Under the pieces are notes generated by a model. It saw only the letters and a list, made by a program, of their open reading frames with translations. It searched no databases and was not told the DNA's origin. The translations under genes were made by a program, and so were the position numbers. DNA of 64,000 bases from Muribaculaceae bacterium (GTDB lineage: Bacteria; Bacteroidota; Bacteroidia; Bacteroidales; Muribaculaceae): the NCBI GenBank assembly GCA_017462345.1, contig JAFTRI010000029.1, forward strand, positions 1-64,000, given 5' to 3'. Positions within the stretch are counted from its first letter, which is position 1. The number at the start of each line of letters is the position of its first letter. Positions 38,834 through 47,022 of this stretch are shown piece after piece.

Positions 38834-39493
38834 ATGCCGGAGAATCGGAACATATCAAAAATCATACTGCCCGAGCCCACACTCAGACGGTTGCCGTGGT
38901 ATCTGGCCTACGTAAGCCTGCTGCACACCAACGGGGTTGAATACGTATCATCGACGCAGATATCCAAGGAACTCAGTGTCGATGCCTCCCAAATCGCAAA
39001 AGACCTGTCATTCCTCAATATCAAGGGGAAAACGAGAATAGGCTACGAAGTTGCGACACTTGAACGCGAACTGCAGGATTTCCTCGGATTCAAGAAAGGA
39101 CACAATGCGGTAATCATCGGTGTAGGAAGTCTTGGAGCCGCCCTTATCCAGGACTCGGGACTATCCCGTTACGGGCTTAACATCGTAGCCGGATTCGACA
39201 TAAATCCGGCATTAGTAGGCTCGTCCCTATGCGAGGTTCCCATCTACGACATCAGTGAACTTGAAACACGGAGGAAGCAATACAATGCCGAGATAGGGAT
39301 TGTCACCGTTCCGGTCGACAAGGCACAGGAAGTTGCCGACATCATGATAAACTCCGGAATAAAAGCACTGTGGAATTTCACGCCTTTCCGCATAAGGGCA
39401 GGTGAAGGTATCGTGATACAGAACACGTCAATCTATGCCCATCTTGCCGTGATGTACAACCGGCTCAATCTACAAAAACAACGTTCACGATGA
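38834..39493 (+). CDS. rex: Redox-sensing transcriptional repressor Rex
   Basis: Rex senses the NADH/NAD+ ratio. The 219-residue protein has an N-terminal winged helix (about 10-80) with RLPWYLAYVSLL and the recognition helix STQISKELSVDASQIAKDLSFL, then a Rossmann domain with GVGSLGAAL (about 97-105), AGFDINPALVG and the C-terminal NFTPFRI domain-swap region. Normal Rex length is 205-225. It overlaps the next gene by 4 bp. No ROP box was identified by eye. Confidence 0.92.
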   Translation: MPENRNISKIILPEPTLRRLPWYLAYVSLLHTNGVEYVSSTQISKELSVDASQIAKDLSFLNIKGKTRIGYEVATLERELQDFLGFKKGHNAVIIGVGSLGAALIQDSGLSRYGLNIVAGFDINPALVGSSLCEVPIYDISELETRRKQYNAEIGIVTVPVDKAQEVADIMINSGIKALWNFTPFRIRAGEGIVIQNTSIYAHLAVMYNRLNLQKQRSR

Positions 39494-40059
39494 AAATAAT
39501 GGCAGTTAACAGGACAATCGGAAGCCCGTTCGGGAACATCCTTCCGGTAGACATGATTCCCGACTCGGCAATCATTCGCGACCACAAGCCATTTTTCATT
39601 CCCGAATTTGCATCGGACTGGACATTCTCTCCAGTAATCGCTTTCCGCATACACAGGCTCGGTAAAAATATCGCAGAGCGCTTTGCCCCACGATATTATG
39701 ACGCCTACACATTAGGTCTGCGCATACGGCCTTGCGACCTGTTGACGGAGCTCAACAGCAACAACCTTCCAACCGGCATAGCCACCGCCTTTGACGGAGC
39801 ATTTATCCAAGGAGAATGGATGCCGCTTGACACCCCTTGCGACAAATTGTCAATTGATGCCGGAGGATTGACCGCCGACATCGACTTTGCCGACACGGGA
39901 ATAGACCGCACAATCGCGCAACTGAGCCGATATTTCACATTCAAAATAGGAGATATCGTTATCCCCTGCGCGATTCCGGCTGAGAAAGCAATCTCAATCA
40001 ACACATCGGTCACCGGAACGATAAACGGAACAGAATGCATTAACTTCAAAATAAAATAA
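39490..40059 (+). CDS. FAH-fold protein lacking metal ligands (probable pseudoenzyme)
   Basis: The 189-residue protein resembles the Bacteroidetes fumarylacetoacetate-hydrolase family: it keeps the framework DSAIIRDHKPFFIPEF, RIHRLGKNIAERFAPRYYDAYTLG and CDLLTEL. In active relatives the metal is bound by two Glu just before RLGKNI and an Asp after YYDA(I/Y)T. Here those sites read SPVIAFRIHRLG and LGLRIRPCD, so both Glu and the Asp are missing. That points to a non-catalytic protein. It is coupled to rex by a 4-bp overlap and followed after 18 bp by the second porU-like gene. The function is unknown. Confidence 0.68.
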   Translation: MKIMAVNRTIGSPFGNILPVDMIPDSAIIRDHKPFFIPEFASDWTFSPVIAFRIHRLGKNIAERFAPRYYDAYTLGLRIRPCDLLTELNSNNLPTGIATAFDGAFIQGEWMPLDTPCDKLSIDAGGLTADIDFADTGIDRTIAQLSRYFTFKIGDIVIPCAIPAEKAISINTSVTGTINGTECINFKIK

Positions 40060-40077
40060 CACACCAGAAATATCATC

Positions 40078-43000
40078 ATGACACTTAAACCTATTCATAA
40101 GGCACTATTAGCAAGCGCACTTGCTTCTTGCATAGGACTGATAGCCAATGCCTATTCCACCACCTACTACAAGCCGACGTCAAAGTTAAGCTCCGGGCAC
40201 TGGGTGAAAATTAAAGTAACCAATGTCGGGATGCACCAGATAACCAACGAACAGTTGAAAGAGATGGGATTTTCCGATCCCTCGAAAGTAAGCGTGTACG
40301 GTTACGGAGGAGTCATGCTTACCGACAACACATTCTCATCCACATTACCCGATGATCTTCCGGCACAGCCAGTCTACCGCACCAATGATAAAATCATCTT
40401 CTACGGGGAGAGCGATGTGCGCTACGACATAAGCAGCGACGCATTCACCGCCAAGAGAATACGAAACCACTACGCATCAGCGGGATACTACTTCCTTAGC
40501 GATGTCACACCCGGAGAATCGGCCGAGCCGGCAACAATGTCCTACAATACCGCATCCTCATCAGAATTAACCTTTCACAACTCGATACAGTACATCGAAT
40601 ACGAAAAGACTTGTCCCGCCAATGCCGGCTCACGTTTCTTCGGCGAGAACTTCAAGGAAAAACCTACCCAAGTGTTCACATTCAATGCCTCTCACCCATA
40701 CGAACCGACATCATACACCGGTGTTTTCAGATATGAATTTGCCGCCAATTCCCAAAGTGCACTCGGGTTATCAGTAGAGACAAACGAACTGACCACCACA
40801 TATACCGCCAACCGTGAAGCCCAGGCAATATCCAGCGGTTCAAAAATATATTACACGACCAAGGACGGAATCATAAAATTCCTGATGAAAGAGGACGAGA
40901 CCGATACGGTGTACACGTTCACATGCTCAGTACCCGAGACAAAAAAATTCTCTTATGCGGCAATCGACTATGCTACATTCGCCTATTACAGGCAGAACAA
41001 TATCGCCGGACTCCCACAATTACGCATGGTATTCCGCGAGGTAAACACCAGCAACTATATCACGGTGAGCGGTGCTGACGATAATACCCAGATATGGAAT
41101 GTCAGCAATCCCAACAACGTATTCGCTTACGCCACAAGATTCAATGAATCAGGCAAAACCGTCTCGGCGACATTCGAAAAGAAATACGCCCAGGCATCAA
41201 ACGGACATGCCTACATCATTGCCTTTGATCCCGACAAGGAGCTCTACCCCGTTGAATACGCGGGAGATGTAGCAAACCAGGATATCCATTCAATGACGAC
41301 CCCCGACTTACTTGTCATCACAAACAAGACGATGCGCAAGTATGCCGAAGAGATCGCACAAACCCACCGCGACTATCAGGATCTAACTGTCCATGTAATT
41401 GACCAGGAAGAGATATTCAATGAATTTTCATCAGGGACACCGGCAGCAATGGCCTATCGCCGCATCGCCAAGATGTTCTATGACAGGAATTCATCAAAAT
41501 TCAAATATCTGATGCTATTCGGAGGTGGCACATTCGACAACCGCAGTGCCATCATCGACAACAAGGACAATCTTCTCACCTACCAGTGCGAGGACACCTA
41601 CGAGATGAACAGCCCGTCAACATCCTATTGCGCCGATTCCTATTTCGGGATGCTGAACGACGACTTCGCTACCAGCAACATCCACATAGAACCGATGCTT
41701 ATAGGTGTCGGACGAATACCTGTAACAGATGAGGCAAACGCCGCCAAAGTCACAGCCAAGATTATCGGCTACCTTAAGAATCCGCCACTGAATGCAGCTG
41801 CCAATAAAGCCCTGCTGCTTGCCGATGACGGAGACTATGACGGACACATGTTCCAGGTTGAGTAGGTATGCGATACAATCCACCATTTCGCTCCCCATGT
41901 CACTATCACCAAAGCCTATAATTCCATGTACCCATGGAACTTTGAAGATGCAGCACAGGCCCGCGACGTAATTATCCAGGCATTCTCCAACGGCGTAAAC
42001 TACTTCGGATTTACCGGTCACGGAACGCTCAACAGCTTTGCCCGGGAAATCCTGTGGAACAAAGAATACGTTAACTCCACCGATTACAGCACCCCCCCTA
42101 TCGCCATGCTTGCCACATGTGACGCTCTTGCCTTTGACCGTCTCGACAACGGCATCGGGGAAGCATTGCTATACAAGGATAACGGCGGAAGCATTGCTGT
42201 AGTGGGAGCAGGACGCACTGTCTACAAGGACTGTAACCAATACCTTAATCTTGCCTTTGCAGCCGAAGTCTACTCGGCATCGGCTACAGACTGTATAGGT
42301 GATGCCTACCGTCGGGCACACAATAACGCGGCAACGGCCCATTCCGACCCGGATCTCGGCATCAACACCCTATGCTATAACCTTGCAGGAGACCCGGCAA
42401 TACCTCTTTATGCCCCCACTCTGAAAGTAAACACTACAGCAATCAATGACGAGACCGTATCAAGCGACGATATATCAGTCCTATATTCATTGTATCCTCT
42501 TGCCAAGAACAACATCCAAGGGTCAGTGACCGACAGCGACGGCAACACAATGAGTTCATTCAACGGCACTGTTACCCTCTCGGTATATGACGCACCGGTT
42601 GAAGTCACCACATACGACCGTGAAGCCACCGACACGTCACGTGTCATAACCCGTGATGAAGACATCCTGACCGAAACGACCGTCAAGGTCATCAATGGCA
42701 CATTCAATGCCGAACTGGTCATTCCGGAGTCTTTGCGCCCGGGCATTGCAAGCCGCATAGTCTACTATGCAGTATCCGATGATAAAGAACAACGAGCCAA
42801 CGGAATGTTTGACCTTGTCACCATCAGTACTTTCAATGAAGAGAAAGCCATAACCGACACTACAGCTCCTGTAATCTCGGAATTCTATATCGACGAACCC
42901 ACATTCTGTAACGGCGACCAGGTGGGATGCGACATCACAGTCTACGCTACGATACTCCCCGACGAGTCAGGGCTCAACAAGACCACTGCCACCATAGGAG

Positions 43001-43485
43001 TTGCCAGCAAACTCATACTTGACGGCATCAAATCCTATCCTTACATACGCAGTACTCTCGTTACCGACATGGACGGCTACACAACCATCAAGTTCCCCAT
43101 CAATGAGCTTGAAGACGGCAAGCACACATTGACCCTGAGTGTTGCCGACAATGCCGGAAACCGCACAGAGCGCACCATCTCATTCGTTACCATCAACCAC
43201 TCCGCCCAAGCGACACTTGTCATTGCCGAAGAACCGGCACGCAGTGAAGCGAATTTCTCTCTTGAGCATAACTTCTCTTACGAACCGCAAGGACGACTGG
43301 TGATAGAGGACGCAACCGGAAACACAGTATTCTCAAAAGAGAACTGTACATTCCCCTATACATGGAATCTGCTCGACAGCGAAGGGAATGCAGTTGCCGA
43401 CGGCAACTACAACTGCTACGCGATCCTCAACGGCAACAAACAATACGGCAGCACTCCAAAAACACGCCTCGTCATCGTAAAGTAA
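40078..43485 (+). pseudogene. Second PorU-like C25 protein, interrupted by an in-frame TAG
   Basis: The frame from ATG 40078 to TAA 43485 encodes a 1135-codon paralogue of the upstream PorU, opening with SGHWVKIKVTNVGMHQIT and FSDPSKVSVYGYGG. Codon 596 (41863-41865) is TAG between HMFQVE and VCDTIHHFAP; the frame then continues without a shift. The catalytic His (YFGFTGHGT) and Cys (MLATCDALAF) lie after the stop, so a truncated product would lack its active site. The 3' half stays well conserved, ending in a PorU-like C-terminal strand region. Codons one step from TAG, such as CAG, are plausible ancestors. A terminator follows. Confidence 0.85.
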
Positions 43486-43570
43486 CGGTACAATCCCCAT
43501 TCCACTAATACGCCATGCCCTGCTTCCCATCCGAGGCAGGGCTGTTTTTCCAAATTATTTGGTATATTTG
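43462..43570. repeat. Left copy of 109-bp direct repeat flanking the ATPase cassette
   Basis: This stretch, from ACACGCCTCGTC in the last codons of the second porU-like gene through the terminator to TATATTTG, recurs almost exactly at 44951-45058. Differences are a few bases near CGTCATCG/CGTCTTG, one missing T, and a T-run change. Confidence 0.9.
43517..43549 (+). terminator. Rho-independent terminator after the second porU-like gene
   Basis: GCCCTGC (43517-43523) pairs with GCAGGGC (43536-43542), followed by TGTTTTT. It lies 31 bp beyond the stop codon and is duplicated in the right repeat. Confidence 0.75.
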
Positions 43571-43602
43571 AGCCTGTCTAACAAGTCCATTAGGCGGTCT
43601 CA

Positions 43603-43711
43603 TTAAAGTTCATTTGCTATTTTTTCTTTCCAATATTGTACAACTCTGAATACGTCGGTTTTTGGATATTCTTTAATGTTTGAAACCGTATGGACATTTG
43701 AATTACCTTGA
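43603..43711 (-). pseudogene. Possible C-terminal gene remnant next to the ATPase
   Basis: A minus-strand frame ending at TAA 43605-43603 reads protein-like sequence (EYPKTDVFRVVQYWKEKIAN) with no start of its own between it and the ATPase stop. It is in a different frame from the ATPase end. It could be the tail of a gene lost when the cassette formed, or chance. Confidence 0.25.
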
Positions 43712-44842
43712 TTATATTCCCAACTCCCTTTTTAGCCACACTTCCATCACCGGATCTGGAATGATAACTTGTCGTTTCTCTATCTCTATAAGTTCCTTTT
43801 TGACTAACGCCCCCTTTATGATACTTACATTTGCAGACGAGCCGAGTTGGTATTTTTGCAAAACCTCTTGCGTGGTAAATTCACTATGGACCCCATCTAA
43901 AATAGCCCGCAGGAAATTCATCTGATAGGTAGTAAGGCTTTCAGTCTGCTTCTCGAACAATGGAGTGTTTTGGTCAATAATATCTTGACATGCCGCATCA
44001 AAGTCCTGCTCGGTAGCAGTTCCATCCGTATGAATCCATACCAACCATGCCAACTGCTGCACATAAGATGAGTGATTATCTACTATTTGACATATCCTTT
44101 CGGCCAGTTCTCTTGAAATCTGCTTGCCCGTAGCTTCAAAACGACTGCAGATATAATCCACCCAATCCGAAGTCCCGATTTTCGGCAGATAAATGGCATC
44201 GCCGAATTTATAAAACGGCAGGCTCTTTTTCTCGAACAGTTCATTCATCAAATGCTTCTTGCTGCCGAACAGACAATAGGATACCGACTTTTGCAGTTGC
44301 CACATAGTGCGCAGCCGTTTTTGAAATGTCTTGGAATCCTTGAACTCGGCAATCTGCTGGAATTCGTCGATGCACACAACGATATTGCAACCTTTCTTCT
44401 GCGCTATTTTTTCCGGAAGTTGCAAAATCTCATCCACATCGTTGCTCTTAGGATTCATCTCAAGCGAAATGGAGAAATCTGTCATCGGATCTGTACCCAT
44501 TGAGATTTTGGGGCTAATACGTGAAAGGAATAACTTGACATTTTCCAACCACTCATCTAACTTGGAGGATGTTTGTTTGAGTATAGCAGCCGCAAATGCA
44601 CCATAAAAATCCTTATCGCTGCGACACGAAAAAATGTCAAGATACACGACTTTCAATTTGTCGGATTGCGCCAAACGACACACTTTCTGTACCAACGAAG
44701 TCTTACCCCAACGACGAGGTGAAATCAGTACGGTATTGACACCATGCCGGAAATTCAGTAATAATCGCTCCGTTTCTTTCTTCCGGTCTGTAAAATTATC
44801 ACCTGATGTGGCAACACCAAATATAAAAGGCTTGTTCTCCAT
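43712..44842 (-). CDS. AAA ATPase of the archaeal-type (ATPase_2) family, in a cassette
   Basis: From ATG 44842 the product is 376 residues. A P-loop ISPRRWGKTSLVQK lies near residue 45, Walker B is IVVCIDEFQQIAEF (about 170) and sensor-1 SYCLFGSKKHLM follows; the C-terminus is a winged-helix-like region (TTQEVLQKYQLGSSANVSIIKGALVKK). Such ATPases are frequent, multicopy and mobile-looking in Bacteroidales; their function is unclear. It stands alone, opposite in strand to its neighbours, between two 108-109 bp direct repeats, and is visibly more AT-rich than the genes around it. The frame from TTG 44851 adds three residues and is less likely. Confidence 0.82.
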   Translation of the reverse strand: MENKPFIFGVATSGDNFTDRKKETERLLLNFRHGVNTVLISPRRWGKTSLVQKVCRLAQSDKLKVVYLDIFSCRSDKDFYGAFAAAILKQTSSKLDEWLENVKLFLSRISPKISMGTDPMTDFSISLEMNPKSNDVDEILQLPEKIAQKKGCNIVVCIDEFQQIAEFKDSKTFQKRLRTMWQLQKSVSYCLFGSKKHLMNELFEKKSLPFYKFGDAIYLPKIGTSDWVDYICSRFEATGKQISRELAERICQIVDNHSSYVQQLAWLVWIHTDGTATEQDFDAACQDIIDQNTPLFEKQTESLTTYQMNFLRAILDGVHSEFTTQEVLQKYQLGSSANVSIIKGALVKKELIEIEKRQVIIPDPVMEVWLKRELGI

Positions 44843-44864
44843 AATCTTCAATTTTATTCAAGTG

Positions 44865-44907
44865 CAAATGTATGAAATATTGTTATTACTAACACTTTTA
44901 TTACTAA
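44865..44907 (-). promoter_or_regulatory. Promoter and AT-rich direct repeats upstream of the ATPase
   Basis: TACATTTG (44872-44865, minus) matches the -7 element 23 bp before the ATG at 44842. Just upstream, TTATTACTAA occurs at 44883-44892 and 44898-44907, a possible operator pair. Confidence 0.45.
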
Positions 44908-45004
44908 TAAAATTATTATAGCCAAATGTTTTCTTGCCTAAAACTCTGTTACACGCCTCGTCTTGTAAAGTAACGGTACAATCCCCATTCCACTAATACG
45001 CCAT

Positions 45005-45038
45005 GCCCTGCTCCCATCCGAGGCAGGGCTGTTTTTTT
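45005..45038 (+). terminator. Duplicate terminator in the right repeat
   Basis: GCCCTGC (45005-45011) and GCAGGGC (45023-45029) form the same stem as in the left copy, followed by TGTTTTTTT. It would insulate the downstream element and RiPP locus from transcription coming through the cassette. Confidence 0.7.
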
Positions 45039-45050
45039 CCAATTATTTGG

Positions 45051-45058
45051 TATATTTG
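45051..45058 (+). promoter_or_regulatory. -7 promoter element driving the structured element
   Basis: TATATTTG matches TAnnTTTG at the end of the right repeat, immediately before the hairpin-rich stretch at 45061-45261. Confidence 0.45.
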
Positions 45059-45060
45059 CA

Positions 45061-45261
45061 GTGTCGTTCCACGACACTACATATTTTGATGAAAGTGTTT
45101 CGCTTTATACATTGAATGGAAATCTGACAAATTTCAACAATGCACAGGTATAGGCAGGAACTCACATCACTTGTATAGCTACATGAAGCTCGATGCTCCA
45201 TACTATGCAGGTGTGGAGTGATGTTTAATTGTGCATTGGTTTTGTCAGAACCACCATTCAA
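45061..45261 (+). ncRNA. Candidate structured non-coding RNA or folded element
   Basis: No convincing coding frame exists between 45059 and 45342, but base pairing is dense. GTGTCGT-TCC-ACGACAC is a perfect hairpin (45061-45077), and AAAGTG-TTT-CGCTTT (45092-45106) is another. A long rod then pairs TTGAATGG (45112-45119) with CCATTCAA (45254-45261), TCTGACAAA (45123-45131) with TTTGTCAGA (45241-45249), CAATGCACA (45138-45146) with TGTGCATTG (45230-45238), ACATCACT (45164-45171) with AGTGATGT (45217-45224), and TGTATAG (45172-45178) with CTATGCA (45203-45209). A 6S-like RNA, a long structured leader of the HTH gene, or a MITE-like element are all possible. Confidence 0.5.
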
Positions 45262-45342
45262 ATAAACGGACGGCTCCACACTTTCTGTTTATTGACAACA
45301 GCATCGACAGGGGCAGGATGCACAACTGTTCTGTAACAACAG

Positions 45343-45684
45343 ATGACCTACTTAGACAACTTTGACTCGGTTCACATCGGGGAAGAAATACGCAAACGGC
45401 TTGACTCGTCAGGAATGCCGTATAAGGATTTTGCCTCCCGGTTACATTGTACCCGTTCTGCCCTATACCATCTGTTCAGGAGCAAATCAATCGACACCGA
45501 AAAACTCATTACCATATCTCGTATACTAAATTACGATTTCATCACGAAACTATATACCAAGCCAGGGGAACTTCCCGAAATATACATTGCCGTACCAGCC
45601 GGGTCGTCACTACTGGAATCTTCAGCGATAGAAGATCACATCATACTGCAACGTCTCAGCGAACCGCACCGTAAACAAAAGTGA
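45343..45684 (+). CDS. XRE-type helix-turn-helix regulator at the edge of the RiPP locus
   Basis: The 113-residue protein has a helix-turn-helix domain at about residues 12-68 (IGEEIRKRLDSSGMPYKDFASRLHCTR, then ALYHLFRSKSIDTEKLITISRIL), typical of XRE/Cro regulators, and a short C-terminal tail. It lies about 80 bp before the first RiPP gene on the same strand and is the natural candidate regulator of the cluster, though a promoter-like site separates them. The upstream 280 bp is the structured element. Confidence 0.75.
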   Translation: MTYLDNFDSVHIGEEIRKRLDSSGMPYKDFASRLHCTRSALYHLFRSKSIDTEKLITISRILNYDFITKLYTKPGELPEIYIAVPAGSSLLESSAIEDHIILQRLSEPHRKQK

Positions 45685-45739
45685 CAAAATCGTAAAAAAC
45701 TTTCACACATGACAGCATAGCAGAAGTGTATACTCCAAC

Positions 45740-45747
45740 TAAATTTG
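45740..45747 (+). promoter_or_regulatory. -7 promoter element for the RiPP operon
   Basis: TAAATTTG matches TAnnTTTG 16 bp before the ATG at 45764, so the transcript would have a very short leader. No -33 TTTG at the ideal distance. Downstream genes are tightly packed or overlapping to 51403. Confidence 0.45.
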
Positions 45748-45763
45748 TGAAACAGATTTCATC

Positions 45764-46054
45764 ATGTTTTTCTATGACAAGTTCAAAAAGAACAAATGCC
45801 TGTATATTTCCCTATTGATCTATCACATTTTCAATACGATAGACTTTTGGGGAGACTACAAGATAAACATTGTTGTAGTATTCTACAAGGATTACCCCGA
45901 CTACGGGCATGCATGGGTTACCCGAAACGGAAGAAAATTCCTTTTACGCAACAAATCGATAGATCCTCTGTCATTGGAACAATTAGGAATGAATAAAAAA
46001 TACCGGTATTGGGTCAATCATCTAAATATCCGGAAATACATGGAAACATTATAA
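45764..46054 (+). CDS. Mini lasso-B2-type (transglutaminase-like) leader peptidase
   Basis: The 96-residue protein matches the C-terminal core of lasso-peptide B2 / McjB proteases: a Cys at the start of a helix (C12 in KNKCLYISLLIYHIF), then a strand (INIVVVFY) and the catalytic His in GHAWVTRNGRKFL (H49). In lasso B2 proteins this Cys-His pair cleaves the leader peptide. The usual N-terminal helices of B2 (full length about 130-150) are missing; stop codons upstream in the frame show there is no longer version. It is the first gene of the RiPP operon. The assignment rests on motif resemblance in a short protein. Confidence 0.6.
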   Translation: MFFYDKFKKNKCLYISLLIYHIFNTIDFWGDYKINIVVVFYKDYPDYGHAWVTRNGRKFLLRNKSIDPLSLEQLGMNKKYRYWVNHLNIRKYMETL

Positions 46055-46056
46055 AC

Positions 46057-47022
46057 ATGGCAAATCTATATCTGACACATAAATGCCGAAGAGGATGCCC
46101 GTTCTGTTTTGCCCGCAAGGTCCTTGCCCAGTCACGGAACGTGAACGAGATAATGACAGTAGCTGAAATCACGCAGTTGCTGTCCCACTTCAAGGGTCAG
46201 TTTAACGTATTGGGATTGCTTGGAGGCGAACCGTTCCTTTACCCTCATCTGAAAGAGATTATCAATCTGTTATGGGAGGAACACATTGCAGTAAAGATAT
46301 TCACCAGTGCAACCGACCCATTACCCGAGGCACTAACAGACATCACCACGGAACAGGCCTTAGGCCGTATGAACTTTGTCGTAAACGTCGGGACACGGGA
46401 CACCTACAATGACACCCAGTTCCGTAACCTTGAGAAATTCTTTGCAAAATTCGCACCATTATCCACATTGTCATTCACGATATTCGATCTTCATGCCGAC
46501 CCGACCTACCTGTTTGACATGATTGACAAATACGGATTGAACCGGGACATCAGAGTAGGGATTGCCTTGCCGATATACAATGGCGGCAACAGCTATATCC
46601 CTCTTGAAGAATACCGTAATGCAGGCAAATACTTCACCAATGCAGCCTTGATAGCTGCAGAACGCCGGATAACACTCTCAATGGATTGCGGTTTTATTGC
46701 ATGCATGTTCACTACCGAACAGATAGGATTACTTGAACAACTTGGAGCTCACGTCCAATTCAGTTGCGGAGCTGCACTCGACATAGGTCCCGGGCTAAAG
46801 GCATGGAACTGTTTCCCTCTGTTTCAGCTGGGATGTATAAACGCGCTTGACGCAAAGACCCTCCAGGAACTCCAAGAGATGTTGCGCAATTGTGACGAGA
46901 AAATCCTCGGACAGGATGTGGCGATAAGCCAATTATGCATCAATTGCGACATGAACCGTAAAGGCTTATGCCAAAAGGGCTGCCGTAGTTTCAAATCCCT
47001 AAATCTGAATGACCATGCCTAA
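46057..47022 (+). CDS. Radical SAM enzyme A of the RiPP cluster
   Basis: The 321-residue protein carries the radical SAM cluster motif C10-RRG-C14-PF-C17 and a GGEP motif (LGLLGGEPFLYP), so it binds a 4Fe-4S cluster and S-adenosylmethionine. A Cys-rich C-terminus (CGFIAC, FSCGAALDIGPG, NCF, and CINCDMNRKGLCQKGC) suggests SPASM/twitch-like auxiliary clusters. I start at ATG 46057, just after the B2 stop, because the longer frame from 46009 overlaps B2 and lies before the normal N-terminus. It is a tandem paralogue of the next gene: motifs and Cys positions match along the whole length. The likely substrate is the tyrosine-rich precursor. Confidence 0.88.
   Translation: MANLYLTHKCRRGCPFCFARKVLAQSRNVNEIMTVAEITQLLSHFKGQFNVLGLLGGEPFLYPHLKEIINLLWEEHIAVKIFTSATDPLPEALTDITTEQALGRMNFVVNVGTRDTYNDTQFRNLEKFFAKFAPLSTLSFTIFDLHADPTYLFDMIDKYGLNRDIRVGIALPIYNGGNSYIPLEEYRNAGKYFTNAALIAAERRITLSMDCGFIACMFTTEQIGLLEQLGAHVQFSCGAALDIGPGLKAWNCFPLFQLGCINALDAKTLQELQEMLRNCDEKILGQDVAISQLCINCDMNRKGLCQKGCRSFKSLNLNDHA

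Larger units (their letters stand above)
44951..45058. repeat. Right copy of the 108-bp direct repeat
   Basis: Near-identical to 43462-43570, again ending at TATATTTG. It repeats the last codons of the second porU-like gene without the rest of the gene, so it is a duplicate made when the cassette was acquired or the region duplicated. Confidence 0.9.

Noticed and set aside
43571..44950. Classical insertion sequence around the ATPase
   Set aside because: No transposase and no terminal inverted repeats are visible; the 108-bp direct repeats are too long for a target duplication.
45059..45342. Retron-like msr-msd element
   Set aside because: The paired rod is suggestive, but no reverse transcriptase gene is nearby, so retron function is not supported.
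45343..45684. HTH protein as part of a toxin-antitoxin pair
   Set aside because: No partner toxin frame is adjacent; the neighbouring B2-like frame has protease features.
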